Source of the DNA: JAYYZW01 sp965217605
GTDB taxonomy: Bacteria; Pseudomonadota; Gammaproteobacteria; Ga0077536
DNA length: 64,000 bases
NCBI GenBank assembly: GCA_965217605.1
Contig: CBDCJB010000007.1
Coordinates: 124,001-188,000 of the forward strand
Direction: 5' to 3'
The position numbers and the translations under genes are program-made. Positions 16,980 through 25,394 of the stretch are shown one piece after another; within the stretch, counting starts at the first letter, position 1; the number at the start of each line of letters is the position of its first letter. A model generated the notes under the pieces. The model saw nothing but the letters and a program-made list of their open reading frames with translations. It did no database searches and was not told the origin of the DNA.

Positions 16980-17021
16980 GGCAAAAGCATTGCCACGACT
17001 ACCCTGCGAATAGTAGGGTAG
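16980..17021 (+). promoter_or_regulatory. Two tandem hairpins upstream of the CoA-binding/metY genes
   Basis: GGCAA/TTGCC (16980-16994, 5-base loop) is followed by CTACCCT/AGGGTAG (16999-17021, 9-base loop). The pair lies 35 bases before the GTG start of the CoA-binding protein. It could be a structured 5' leader or a terminator-like barrier. No known riboswitch consensus is evident. Confidence 0.35.
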
Positions 17022-17055
17022 CCGCCCAATAACACCCACAACAAGGACGCCTCCA

Positions 17056-17571
17056 GTGCCCGAATACGCCGGCATCATGACGGGGTCGCTCTCCGAGCGC
17101 ACCAAACAAATCCTCACCACCAATCGTCGCATCGCCATGGTCGGCGTGTCCGGCAGCCCGACGCGTGCGAGTTACCGCGCGATGGTGCATATGCTGAGCA
17201 AGGGCTACACCGTTTATCCGGTCAACCCGCGCTACGAGGAAATTTTGGACGTGCGCTGCTACGGCTCGCTTGCCGAAATCGACCAGCCCGTGGATATCGT
17301 CGATATCTTTCGCCGCGGCGACACCGTCATGCCACTGGTCGATGAAGCGAAGCAGATCGGGGCTAAAATTTTCTGGATGCAGATCGGGGTAATCAATGAA
17401 GACGCGGCGGCCGCCGCCCGGGAAGCCGGCATGGAAGTGATCATGGATCGCTGCGTGAAGATCGAGCAGTGTCGCTTTTTCGGTAAGAAAGACTACGGGC
17501 TCGACGTCGTGGGGCTCAGCACGGGCGTGCTGAGCGCTAATCGCGTCGACTGTCATTTCGAATTCAAATAA
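17056..17571 (+). CDS. CoA-binding (Rossmann) domain protein
   Basis: A 171-residue single CoA_binding domain like the YccU family. The Rossmann beginning is RRIAMVGVSGSPTRASYRA and the second conserved block is YPVNPRYEEILDVRCYGSL. A later motif (FWMQIGVINEDAA) completes the domain. The start is GTG 17056 with AAGGA at 17043-17047; an ATG at 17077 is the alternative. Proteins of this family often sit beside sulfhydrylase genes, as here with the MetY-like gene 46 bp downstream. The function is not established. Confidence 0.85.
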   Translation: MPEYAGIMTGSLSERTKQILTTNRRIAMVGVSGSPTRASYRAMVHMLSKGYTVYPVNPRYEEILDVRCYGSLAEIDQPVDIVDIFRRGDTVMPLVDEAKQIGAKIFWMQIGVINEDAAAAAREAGMEVIMDRCVKIEQCRFFGKKDYGLDVVGLSTGVLSANRVDCHFEFK

Positions 17572-17617
17572 GCCGCGGGCATTCGCACCGCGGCGATAAT
17601 ACAGCAGGGGATCTCCT

Positions 17618-18946
17618 ATGGCTGAGAAGTTCGATTTCGGTTTCAACACCCAGATGTTGCACGCCGGCCAGGTGCCGGATCCGACCACGGGTTCGCGCGC
17701 GATGCCGATCTATCAGACCAGTTCCTACGTGTTCGAGGACACCGATCACGCGGCCCACCTGTTCGCGCTGAACAAGTTCGGCAACATTTACACCCGTATA
17801 GGGAATCCCACCACTGCGGCATTCGAGGAACGCATCGCGGCGCTCGAAGGCGGCGTTGGCGGCCTGGCTTGCGCCTCCGGCCAGGCTGGGCAGCTCACGG
17901 CCATCGCGACTTTGCTTCAGGCCGGCGATGAAATGGTGTCGTCCAATACCTTGTATGGCGGCACCTATAACCAGTTTGCGCTGACCTTCAAACGTTTCGG
18001 CATCAAAGTCCATTTCGTCGACGCGGCGGATCCGGAAAATTTTCGCCGCGCGATCACGCCGAAGACCAAGCTCTGTTACGGCGAGATCATCGGTAATCCC
18101 AAAGCGGACATCTTCGACATCCAGGCGGTCGCCGACATCGCACACGAGCACAAGCTCCCGCTCATCATCGACAATACGTTCGCGACGCCTTACCTGTGCC
18201 GGCCGTTTGAACACGGCGCCGACATCGTCGTGCATTCGGCAACCAAGTTCATCGGTGGGCACGGTACCAGCATCGGCGGCGTGATCGTCGACGGCGGCAC
18301 CTTTCGGTGGGACAACGGTACCTTCCCGGAAATGGTCGAACCGTCGCCCGGTTATCACGGCATGCGCTACTGGGAAACCTTTGGGAACTTCGCCTTCATC
18401 CTCAAAGCGCGGGTCGAGATCATGCGCGATCTCGGCGCCTGCATGAGTCCGTTCAATGCCTTTCTGTTTCTGCAGGGGCTCGAAACGTTGTCCATGCGCA
18501 TGGACAGGCACGTCCAAAACGCCAAGGCCGTCGCCGAATGGCTGGACGAGCATGCGGCCGTACCCTGGGTGAATTACGCCGGTCTACCGGACAACCCGTT
18601 CTACGAGCGCAGTCAAAAGTACCTGCCCAAAGGCCCGGGCGCGATCTTTACCTTCGGTATCAAGGGTGGACGTGAAGCCGGAAAGAACTTCATCAATGCG
18701 GTAAAGCTCCATTCGCACCTGGCTAACGTGGGTGACGCGAAGAGCTTGATCATCCATCCGGCGAGCACCACGCACCAGCAGCTCACCGACGACGAGCAGA
18801 TCGAAGCGGGCATCAGCCCCGACATGATCCGTATTTCAGTCGGGCTCGAGGACGTCGACGACATCCTCTGGGATCTCGACCAGGCTTTGAGCGCATCGCA
18901 AGACGAATCCGCGCCGCAACCCGCGGATGCTGCGAGCGCGGGATGA
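17618..18946 (+). CDS. metY: O-acetylhomoserine sulfhydrylase-type PLP enzyme (MetY-like)
   Basis: A 442-residue Cys/Met-metabolism PLP enzyme. The PLP lysine is Lys210 in HSATKFIGGHGTSIGG. NIYTRIGNPTTAAFEERIAA and LIIDNTFATPYLCRP are the other family signatures. The length (about 430-440) and the GHGTSIGG loop favour O-acetylhomoserine aminocarboxypropyltransferase over cystathionine enzymes (about 390). It would make homocysteine or methionine from O-acetylhomoserine and a sulfur donor. Methionine gamma-lyase activity cannot be excluded. Confidence 0.88.
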   Translation: MAEKFDFGFNTQMLHAGQVPDPTTGSRAMPIYQTSSYVFEDTDHAAHLFALNKFGNIYTRIGNPTTAAFEERIAALEGGVGGLACASGQAGQLTAIATLLQAGDEMVSSNTLYGGTYNQFALTFKRFGIKVHFVDAADPENFRRAITPKTKLCYGEIIGNPKADIFDIQAVADIAHEHKLPLIIDNTFATPYLCRPFEHGADIVVHSATKFIGGHGTSIGGVIVDGGTFRWDNGTFPEMVEPSPGYHGMRYWETFGNFAFILKARVEIMRDLGACMSPFNAFLFLQGLETLSMRMDRHVQNAKAVAEWLDEHAAVPWVNYAGLPDNPFYERSQKYLPKGPGAIFTFGIKGGREAGKNFINAVKLHSHLANVGDAKSLIIHPASTTHQQLTDDEQIEAGISPDMIRISVGLEDVDDILWDLDQALSASQDESAPQPADAASAG

Positions 18947-18955
18947 GCGCTTACG

Positions 18956-19456
18956 ATGGCTAAACAAGAGACAACTGCGTTTATGCCCTATCTGGAGCGC
19001 GCAAAGATCCAGGCCGAAATCCTGTCGCCGTTATATAAGCGCCTGAAAGCGGAAGTTGGCGTCGAGCGGGCCCGCGAAATGCTGAAAGAGGCCGTAGAGG
19101 AATTCGCAAGCGGCCTCGGGCGTGAGATCGCCCAGGGTCCGGGCACGGGATCGCTCGACAAGCTGCGCCAGGCGGCACCGATGTTTACCGCCGGCGATGC
19201 GTTGGAAATCGAAACGCTCGACCAGTCGGATACGCGCATGTCGTTCAACGTCCGGCGCTGTAAATACGCCGAATTCTTCCGCGAGCTGGGCGATGCGGAA
19301 GTTGGGCGCATCATGGTGTGTGGTATCGATCCGCCGATGACGGCGGCCATTGGTCCCGATCTCAAACTGGAACGAACGCAAACGCTGATGGAGGGCGCGG
19401 ATCACTGCGACTTTCGATGGTCGAGCACGGCGGACGATTCCTGGCAAGACCTTTAG
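18956..19456 (+). CDS. L-2-amino-thiazoline-4-carboxylate hydrolase-family protein
   Basis: A 166-residue protein resembling the ATC-hydrolase family: MPYLERAKIQAEILSPLYKR at the N-terminus, and the central FNVRRCKYAEFFRELGD with the conserved RCxYAE core. Founding members open the thiazoline ring of ATC on the way to cysteine; most homologues are untested. It lies 9 bp after the metY-like gene, so a link to sulfur amino-acid metabolism is plausible but inferred. Confidence 0.72.
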   Translation: MAKQETTAFMPYLERAKIQAEILSPLYKRLKAEVGVERAREMLKEAVEEFASGLGREIAQGPGTGSLDKLRQAAPMFTAGDALEIETLDQSDTRMSFNVRRCKYAEFFRELGDAEVGRIMVCGIDPPMTAAIGPDLKLERTQTLMEGADHCDFRWSSTADDSWQDL

Positions 19457-19502
19457 AAGTGGTCTCAAAATTCGTCTAAGGCGTTCAGGCAAGGCGCGCG
19501 GG

Positions 19503-19845
19503 TTGGATATGCTGGTGGTGGTCTATCCACACGTGGAGCAAGATTTCGTCACGAATACGAACCAGAACATACGCGGCTACGGCCTGCAGCGGGCGTTTGA
19601 CAGCGATCCGTTCGCCTATGCGGCGGTGTATGTCGAAGCGGTTAACGTCAAGAAGCAATTTGTCGCCGCTAAATCGGAAGGCCTGCAAGCTCGCGCCGCT
19701 TGAACTCGACGCGTGGCGGAAAGAGTTTGAAACCAGCGCGACGCCCCAAACGTTCGGTAAACGGGATCAAGCCGCCGTTACTCAAGCCGTGTCGAAGGTA
19801 TTGACCGACGCGATCGGCTCTGCCACAAGAGAATCGGGCTTATAA
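19503..19845 (+). pseudogene. Decayed gene, frameshifted near 19686-19693
   Basis: Two overlapping frames together read as one protein. The first gives GYGLQRAFDSDPFAYAAVYV and VKKQFVAAKSEGLQ. The second, one base further on, gives LAPLELDAWRKEFETS and QAVSKVLTDAIGSATRESGL before TAA. The crossover is at about 19686-19693. No signal peptide or good ribosome site is visible at the front, so the 5' part is probably missing. The family is not recognised. The 394-bp gap between neighbouring genes contains nothing else clear. Confidence 0.5.
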
Positions 19846-19850
19846 CGCAT

Positions 19851-21422
19851 CTAGCGCCGCGTCGTTGCGCCTAAGCGCTGCTTCACCATAACCTCGATGA
19901 GACGCGGTCCCCGCGATCGCATCGCAGCGTCGAACTCTCGATGGAATTCCTCGATCGTGGCCGCGCGGCTCGCCGGTACTTGCATACCGCGGGCGATGCT
20001 CACCCAGTCGATGTCGGGATTCGAAAGATCGAGCATCGATAGTGTCTTTGGCGTTGGTTCGTCGGTTTTTAAACGCGCGAGTTCCACATTCAAGATCGCG
20101 TAGCTGCCGTTATTCAAGAGTACGACCGTGATGTCGCATTCCTCGCGCACCATGCTCCATAAGGCCTGCACGGTGTACATAGCGCTACCGTCGGCCTGAA
20201 AGGCAACGCCTTTGCGCTCCGGGCAGGCGATGCTCGCGCCAAAGCTGACCGGTAATCCCTGCCCAATTGAACCACCCGTGATCGCAAGCCACTCGTGCGG
20301 AGCAGCGGCCTGGGTGCGGTTGAACAGCTCGATCCCGCAGGTGATGCCTTCGTCGGCGACGATCGCCGAATCCGGTAGCAACTGGCTTATGACATCGCCG
20401 ACCGCGGCAGGTGTCAGGTCGCCTTCGGGTAGTGCCGGGACGATGCGCGGTTGCGTTTGAACCTCTACCGGAGCGTCGATGGCATCGGCCAGTGCGGCAC
20501 ACGCGGCCGGAATGTCGTCGTCGACGCCGGCGAGTTCGATCAACGCGCAAGCGTCGTTCGCCAACACGCTGGCCACACCGGGATAAGCGAAAAACGCAAC
20601 CGGTTGCTGCGCCCCGATCAAGATCATTTGTTCGAACTCGTTGAGAAATTCGATCGCCTGCTGGGCAAAACACGGAATGCGCTTCACGGCCACGCGATCG
20701 GCTCCGCGCTGCAAGCGAGCTGGAAACGTTTCGCACAACAACGCTGCGCCGCTCGCGGCTGCGATCCGGCCAAGCGAGTAGAGCGAGGGTTCGCGCAGCG
20801 CCTTGCCGCCGAGCACGAGCGCGGTGCGCTTGCCGTTCCCGAGCAGCGGCGCGACTTGCGCGATGACGTCGTCCGATACTACAACGGGTGGCGCCGGTTG
20901 CAGGTGGTCGTAGGATTCCACCGCAGGCTCCCAGGCGTGATTGGCGGGCACGATCAAGGTCGCGATCTTGCCCGCGCCCTCCAGCGATGCACAGACCGCC
21001 TCGGCCCCAGCCAAAGGCAGATCTTCCGCGGATTCCGACACCCGTAGCCAGTGCGAGTGAAGGCGCGCATGGCCGGGAACGTCGGACGTGAGCGGCGCGT
21101 CGTATTGGTGATGCCAGGTAGCGTGATCACCGACGATGTTGACCAAAGGTGAATGCGCGCGGCGGGCATTGTGCAGGTTCGCCATGCTGTTCGAGTAGCC
21201 AGACCCGAGGTGCAGCAAGGTGATCGCCGGTTTCCCGCTCATGCGTGCGTAACCGTCCGCGGCACCGGAAACCACGCCCTCGAACAGACACAGGATCGGC
21301 CGCACGGCCTCCGTCTTGCCGATCGCCGTGACCAGGTGCAGCTCAGAAGTACCGGGGTTCGCGAAGCAGACCTCGATGCCGGCGTTAACCAGCGTGTCCA
21401 GCAACGCCTGCGCGCCATTCAT
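19851..21422 (-). CDS. Thiamine-diphosphate enzyme, acetolactate synthase large-subunit-like
   Basis: A 523-residue TPP-dependent enzyme. The catalytic glutamate is Glu48 in LCLFEGVVSGAADGYARMSG. The TPP/Mg motif runs from QADGSAMYTVQALWS to VVLLNN near residues 416-445. It lacks the longer N-terminus of true acetolactate synthase, and at about 520 residues it matches benzoylformate-decarboxylase/IlvX-like proteins of unproven substrate. No small subunit gene is adjacent. The start is ATG 21422. Confidence 0.85.
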   Translation of the reverse strand: MNGAQALLDTLVNAGIEVCFANPGTSELHLVTAIGKTEAVRPILCLFEGVVSGAADGYARMSGKPAITLLHLGSGYSNSMANLHNARRAHSPLVNIVGDHATWHHQYDAPLTSDVPGHARLHSHWLRVSESAEDLPLAGAEAVCASLEGAGKIATLIVPANHAWEPAVESYDHLQPAPPVVVSDDVIAQVAPLLGNGKRTALVLGGKALREPSLYSLGRIAAASGAALLCETFPARLQRGADRVAVKRIPCFAQQAIEFLNEFEQMILIGAQQPVAFFAYPGVASVLANDACALIELAGVDDDIPAACAALADAIDAPVEVQTQPRIVPALPEGDLTPAAVGDVISQLLPDSAIVADEGITCGIELFNRTQAAAPHEWLAITGGSIGQGLPVSFGASIACPERKGVAFQADGSAMYTVQALWSMVREECDITVVLLNNGSYAILNVELARLKTDEPTPKTLSMLDLSNPDIDWVSIARGMQVPASRAATIEEFHREFDAAMRSRGPRLIEVMVKQRLGATTRR

Positions 21423-21524
21423 GATCGATCCTTGTCGATAATGCTCATTTCGCCCGTCAGCCCTTCCCTTCTCAAGTTCTATGGGGTATGTGTCGAACTG
21501 CGCTCATGACAACCCGTATATTTT

Positions 21525-22026
21525 ATGAAGAATCATTTACTCATGCTCGCCGATTATCACGTGTGGGCCTTCGAGGTGCTTTATGGCAGCCTGGTACCGA
21601 TGAACGATGAACGATGAACAATATTACGCGGATGCCGGGCTCTTCTTCGGCAGCGTGCACGGCACGCTCAATCACCTTCTTCTCGCCGACCGCGTCTGGT
21701 TTGGACGCTTCTCCGATGCGCCCTACGCGGTATCCAGCCTCGACGCCGAGCTCGAGTCTGGCCGGACTGAACTCGAGAACGCCGTATACGCGCATACCGC
21801 CGTTTGGAAAGCCTGGATCGGCGAGCGCAATGCTGACGAGTTGGCGGGCGATATCATCTACAGGAACCTCAAGGGCACCGGATTTCGCAATCCAATGACG
21901 CCGGCGCTTCTGCACGTATTCAATCACGCCACCCACCACCGCGGACAAATTTCAGCCGCGGTCTCGGGTTTCGGCTATGACGTACCGGAAATGGATCTGA
22001 TGTGGTACCTCCGTAGCTTGGATTGA
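21525..22026 (+). pseudogene. DinB-family protein gene, frameshifted by a 7-bp repeat
   Basis: The first frame (ATG 21525) reads MLADYHVWAFEVLYGSLVP, a typical DinB N-terminus, then hits TGA at 21615-21617. A second frame, from ATG 21607, continues with YYADAGLFFGSVHGTLNHLL and the metal-site segment HVFNHATHHRGQISAA. The frames cross exactly in three perfect GATGAAC copies (21599-21619). Two copies would restore one continuous protein of about 164 residues. DinB/YfiT-type four-helix proteins bind metal through three histidines; the function here is unknown. Confidence 0.8.
21599..21619 (+). repeat. Tandem triplicate GATGAAC (7 bp x 3)
   Basis: Three perfect adjacent copies of GATGAAC lie inside the DinB coding region. 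The unit is not a multiple of three, so each gain or loss changes frame. Removing one copy restores the DinB frame. This is compatible with a slippage mutation or a phase-variable tract. Confidence 0.9.
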
Positions 22027-22061
22027 GTCCGCATCGCAACGCGAAGCGATAATATCCCGTG

Positions 22062-23107
22062 ATGGACACCCTACTCGCCCGCCTAGACGTATTCGACACG
22101 TTCGACTACGCGGTCTTGGCGGTCAATCTGCTGTTTTTCGTATTCGCTCGGCATGTCGTCCGGTTCGTGCGGCCCTCGGGCGACGAGACGACGCTGGCGA
22201 CCCGCGTATACACGATACGCATGGTCAACGTGGCGCTGTTCGTCCTGTACTTCAGCGAGATCTTCTTCGCGGACCTCGGTAAGCAGCTCTCGCAAACAGG
22301 TCTAACCTTGCTGTTCGCAGTCCTGATCAGCAACGTACTGGATGCGGTCATCCTGCGGCGTTACGGCCGGGTGCGGGAGATCGACGGCGTCGAATACCGC
22401 ACCGAGACCTACCAGTCGGAAATCTTCGCGCTCCTGACGCTGGTGTTGACCGCGATCTCGGTCATTCTGATCATCATCAACATCTGGGGCATGACAGACT
22501 GGTTGAAGGCCACCAGCTTACTCGGCGGATTGGCGATCATTTTGTTTTCGACCAAAGACGTGTGGGCGCCCGACAACATCAACGGCTTGATATTGCTCTA
22601 TAACGGGGACGTCGAACCCGGCACGCTGGTGCAAGTCGAGGAAATCGACCTGCTCGGGATCGTCATTCAAACCACTTTGACACAGACGCGCCTGCGCGAC
22701 CTCACATCAAAGCACGTCATCGTCGTGCCTAACTCGCGCCTGCGGGGCTGTAAAGTGGAGATACTCTCCAAGAGCTCGAGTAAGGGATTAATGCGGACAG
22801 CGGACTTTCAACTCAACTACGGTGTGCCGTCGGAGCGTGTCGAACAATTCTTCACCAGCATATGGGAGCGGGCCTGCGAACTTGAAAAAGGCATCAACGA
22901 AGAAAAACCTGCAGTCGCACGCCTGAAAAATCCGGGAGCCACGGCGTAACGTGGCGCCTGTGTTATTGGCTAAAGAACAGCTACGCGCTCATCGACGCGC
23001 GATATGCGATCAACCGCGCGGCCTACGACGTATCACAAAGCGAAGGCATAGAACTGAACACGCCGCTGACGCACAACGTGGTCATTGCCGAAAAGGCAGG
23101 TCCGTAA
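22062..23107 (+). pseudogene. MscS-like mechanosensitive channel gene, frameshifted at an A-run
   Basis: The main frame (ATG 22062, GTG 22059 also possible) encodes about 295 residues with four hydrophobic helices, including SEIFALLTLVLTAISVILII. A MscS beta-domain follows, with VQVEEIDLLGIVIQTTLTQT and HVIVVPNSRL. It stops at TAA 22947-22949 just after an A5 run (22927-22931). Adding one A would join it to VTWRLCYWLKNSYALIDARY and GIELNTPLTHNVVIAEKAGP, a fitting MscS C-terminal domain ending at 23107. Restored, the product would be about 348 residues. Either a real mutation or a base-call error is possible. Confidence 0.8.
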
Positions 23108-23137
23108 AGCGAGGTGCGCGCATACCGCAATCCGGGA

Positions 23138-23587
23138 TCAGGGTTCCGGTACTGGAACCAATACTACGGTCACCGTCTCTTCGCCAACGACACGGCTGCG
23201 GTGGCCCTGCCCGGCTAAGTCTTCGACGATGAAGAATGATCCGGCGCCAAACTGCCGGACCTCTCCGTCGCCCGTTTCGATCTCCAGTAATCCGCTGAGC
23301 ATCACCGCGAACTGCCGGCGCGGCGCGGGATGCCAGTCGCCGTACCAACCGGATTGCAGTACGCCGAAGGCGATATCGCTGGCGGGGATGCGTGACGACA
23401 TGGCGAGCGGTGGGGCCGGCGGGGCGAAGTCCTTTAATTCGAGCGCCAATACGTCGGTCGCGAAATGCGTCAGTCCGTCTTCCCCGGTAAACACGCGAAT
23501 GTAAGACAGCGATTCCGGCGATGTGGGATCCGCCGCGATACACGCCCCGGTCCAAAGCGCGGCGATCAAAACGATGTTGCGTATCAT
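23138..23587 (-). CDS. Secreted cupin-like protein
   Basis: A 149-residue protein with a signal peptide (MIRNIVLIAALWTGACIAA, cleavage likely near residue 19). The mature part is a cupin barrel: GWYGDWHPAPRRQFAVMLSG, EIETGDGEVRQFGAGSFFIV and GHRSRVVGEETVTVVLV. It belongs to a cupin group found near oxidoreductases; the ligand is unknown. It is last in the reverse-strand run that begins with the SoxYZ-like gene, 10 bp after the 124-residue protein. Confidence 0.72.
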   Translation of the reverse strand: MIRNIVLIAALWTGACIAADPTSPESLSYIRVFTGEDGLTHFATDVLALELKDFAPPAPPLAMSSRIPASDIAFGVLQSGWYGDWHPAPRRQFAVMLSGLLEIETGDGEVRQFGAGSFFIVEDLAGQGHRSRVVGEETVTVVLVPVPEP

Positions 23588-23597
23588 TGTTTACCTC

Positions 23598-23972
23598 TCA
23601 TTGACCTGCGATATCGAGCAATTCGTTACAGTGACGATCGAACCGAGCGTCCACGCGCGCGAAATTCAGCCAATCGTTACCCATGGTAGCCGTTATTTCG
23701 GCTGCCGCATCGCCCATCAGGCGATCGACGGTTTCGCGTCCAAGCACACGTGCGGCACGGTTGAACGCCTGCTCGCCCGCACTGTATAAAGTGTCGTATT
23801 CCGCCATTGGTTTCGCTTTGGCGGCGTTAAAAAAGTAAGCGGCGCATTGTGCGAGTTCCCGTGCTCGCGCATCACTCTCTCCCACCGGCTGCGCTCCGGC
23901 GATACCGGGCCAATGCGCCACAATGATGGCCAGACTGCAGCACACCGCGAGGCTGACACGAGCCCTGATCAT
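23598..23972 (-). CDS. Unrecognised secreted protein
   Basis: A 124-residue protein with an N-terminal signal peptide (hydrophobic VSLAVCCSLAIIVAHW, likely cut after AGA). The mature part is helical with two cysteines (LAQCAAYFFNAA and DRHCNELLDIAG), which may form a disulfide in the periplasm. Its ATG overlaps the stop of the RraA-like gene by 4 bp. No family is assigned. Confidence 0.65.
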   Translation of the reverse strand: MIRARVSLAVCCSLAIIVAHWPGIAGAQPVGESDARARELAQCAAYFFNAAKAKPMAEYDTLYSAGEQAFNRAARVLGRETVDRLMGDAAAEITATMGNDWLNFARVDARFDRHCNELLDIAGQ

Positions 23973-24634
23973 TCGTCCAGCTTGAATTTGAGTTGACTTT
24001 TTTCACCGCGCTGAACGGCGGCGGCATGGTCGCGGTAATTCAGCATATCGATGAGCGAATGACCGGCGGACAGGCGTTCACGCATTAACGTCTCCTTGCG
24101 CTCGATCTCTCGCGCGATCGGCACGAGTTCGATGAATTCGTCTGCGCGCGCAATCACGATTCCGTCATCGTCACCGACCACGACGTCACCCGGATAAACG
24201 GGTACGCCGCCGCATTGGATGGCGCATTGTGTGTCGGTCACGGCCGCCGTCGTTCCAGAGCAAGGGCAAAAAGCATTCGCATAGACCGGCATATCCAGCC
24301 CGCGGATGGTGCGGGTATCGCGCACGGGACCATCGACGACGATGCCCGCGAGGCCGCGTCGCGCCGCTTCGAGCGAGAACAGTTCTCCGAGGACGGCGCG
24401 CCGGCTCGCGCCCGCATCGATGACCAGCACTTCACCGGTGACTGAGTCGTCGAGCGCTTTGATCACCATTAAGAAATCATCAATGCACCGGACGGTATGG
24501 GCGACGCCGACGAGCTTATGCCCGGGATTGACGGGGCGGATCGTGCTATCGACGACCCGCAATCTCTTGTCGGCATCTGCGAGCGACGCACAATCAAGTT
24601 CGATCAGGGCGTCACGCAGATCGGCATCCATCAC
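23969..24634 (-). CDS. RraA-family protein (possible HMG/CHA-type aldolase)
   Basis: A 221-residue RraA-fold protein. The signature is GASRRAVLGELFSLEAARRG followed by GIVVDGPVRDTRTI, with the Arg-Asp pair used for pyruvate and metal binding in 4-hydroxy-4-methyl-2-oxoglutarate/4-carboxy-4-hydroxy-2-oxoadipate aldolases. A downstream GDDDGIVIARADEF is also typical. It lies beside an HpcH/HpaI aldolase gene (6-bp gap), so a carbon-carbon lyase role is more likely than RNase E inhibition, but the substrate is unproven. Confidence 0.83.
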   Translation of the reverse strand: MMDADLRDALIELDCASLADADKRLRVVDSTIRPVNPGHKLVGVAHTVRCIDDFLMVIKALDDSVTGEVLVIDAGASRRAVLGELFSLEAARRGLAGIVVDGPVRDTRTIRGLDMPVYANAFCPCSGTTAAVTDTQCAIQCGGVPVYPGDVVVGDDDGIVIARADEFIELVPIAREIERKETLMRERLSAGHSLIDMLNYRDHAAAVQRGEKSQLKFKLDE

Positions 24635-24640
24635 GACGAC

Positions 24641-25393
24641 CTAATTCGACGTCAAGAATTCGAGAAGCTCGCTCGCGCCTTGCGCGAATAAGCTGATGTC
24701 CGCACCGCAACACAACAAGGTGTAACCCTCTGCTTTGCGCGGCGAAATCGCGTCGGGCGAACGGCCGTAGAGACCCAGTTTCACGCCCTTTTCCAGACAC
24801 GTATCGCGCACGCGATCCATCGCATCGATGACCTCGCGGTCCTGCAGGCGTCCGATCTTATTCAGGCTCGCAGACAGGTCGTAGGGCCCAATGAAGACGG
24901 CGTCGACACCCTCGACCTCACAGATCTCCTCGATGTTGTCGACCGCGTCGATATGCTCCGCCTGCACGATGACGGCCGTATTTTCGTTCGCATTAGCCAC
25001 ATAGTCGTCGAAACTCAAGCCGAACTTGCTGGCCCGGGTGAGCCCGATACCGCGCGTGCCCATGGGTGCGTACTTCGCGTAACTGACGACGAGTCGTGCA
25101 TGCGCAGCCGAATTGACCTGGGGCACGATGATTCCGGCAGCGCCGGCGTCGAGCGCACGCTTGATGGAGATTTCGTCGCTGCGCGAAAGGCGCACGACGC
25201 AGGGCGTATCGCCAGCCGTCTGAATGATGTGTTGCACGGCACGGGGCAGAAGCGGTGAGTGTTCGGTTTCGATGAATAGCCAATCGAAGCCGATATGACA
25301 TAGAACCTCGACGATCTCAGGCGATTCGAGCGTAACGATCGTACCGATCAGCGTATCACCCGCTATCAGTCGTTGGCGAAAATTCGTATTCAC
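24641..25393 (-). CDS. HpcH/HpaI-family aldolase/citrate-lyase-like protein
   Basis: A 250-residue class II pyruvate-type aldolase. Near the N-terminus, FDWLFIETEHSPLLP holds the catalytic region. GVDAVFIGPYDLSASLNKIG carries the acidic metal ligand. Family members cleave 2-oxo-4-hydroxy acids to pyruvate and an aldehyde. It starts 1 bp after the SoxYZ-like stop and is followed by the RraA-like gene. The native substrate cannot be inferred. Confidence 0.87.
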   Translation of the reverse strand: MNTNFRQRLIAGDTLIGTIVTLESPEIVEVLCHIGFDWLFIETEHSPLLPRAVQHIIQTAGDTPCVVRLSRSDEISIKRALDAGAAGIIVPQVNSAAHARLVVSYAKYAPMGTRGIGLTRASKFGLSFDDYVANANENTAVIVQAEHIDAVDNIEEICEVEGVDAVFIGPYDLSASLNKIGRLQDREVIDAMDRVRDTCLEKGVKLGLYGRSPDAISPRKAEGYTLLCCGADISLFAQGASELLEFLTSN

Positions 25394-25394
25394 G

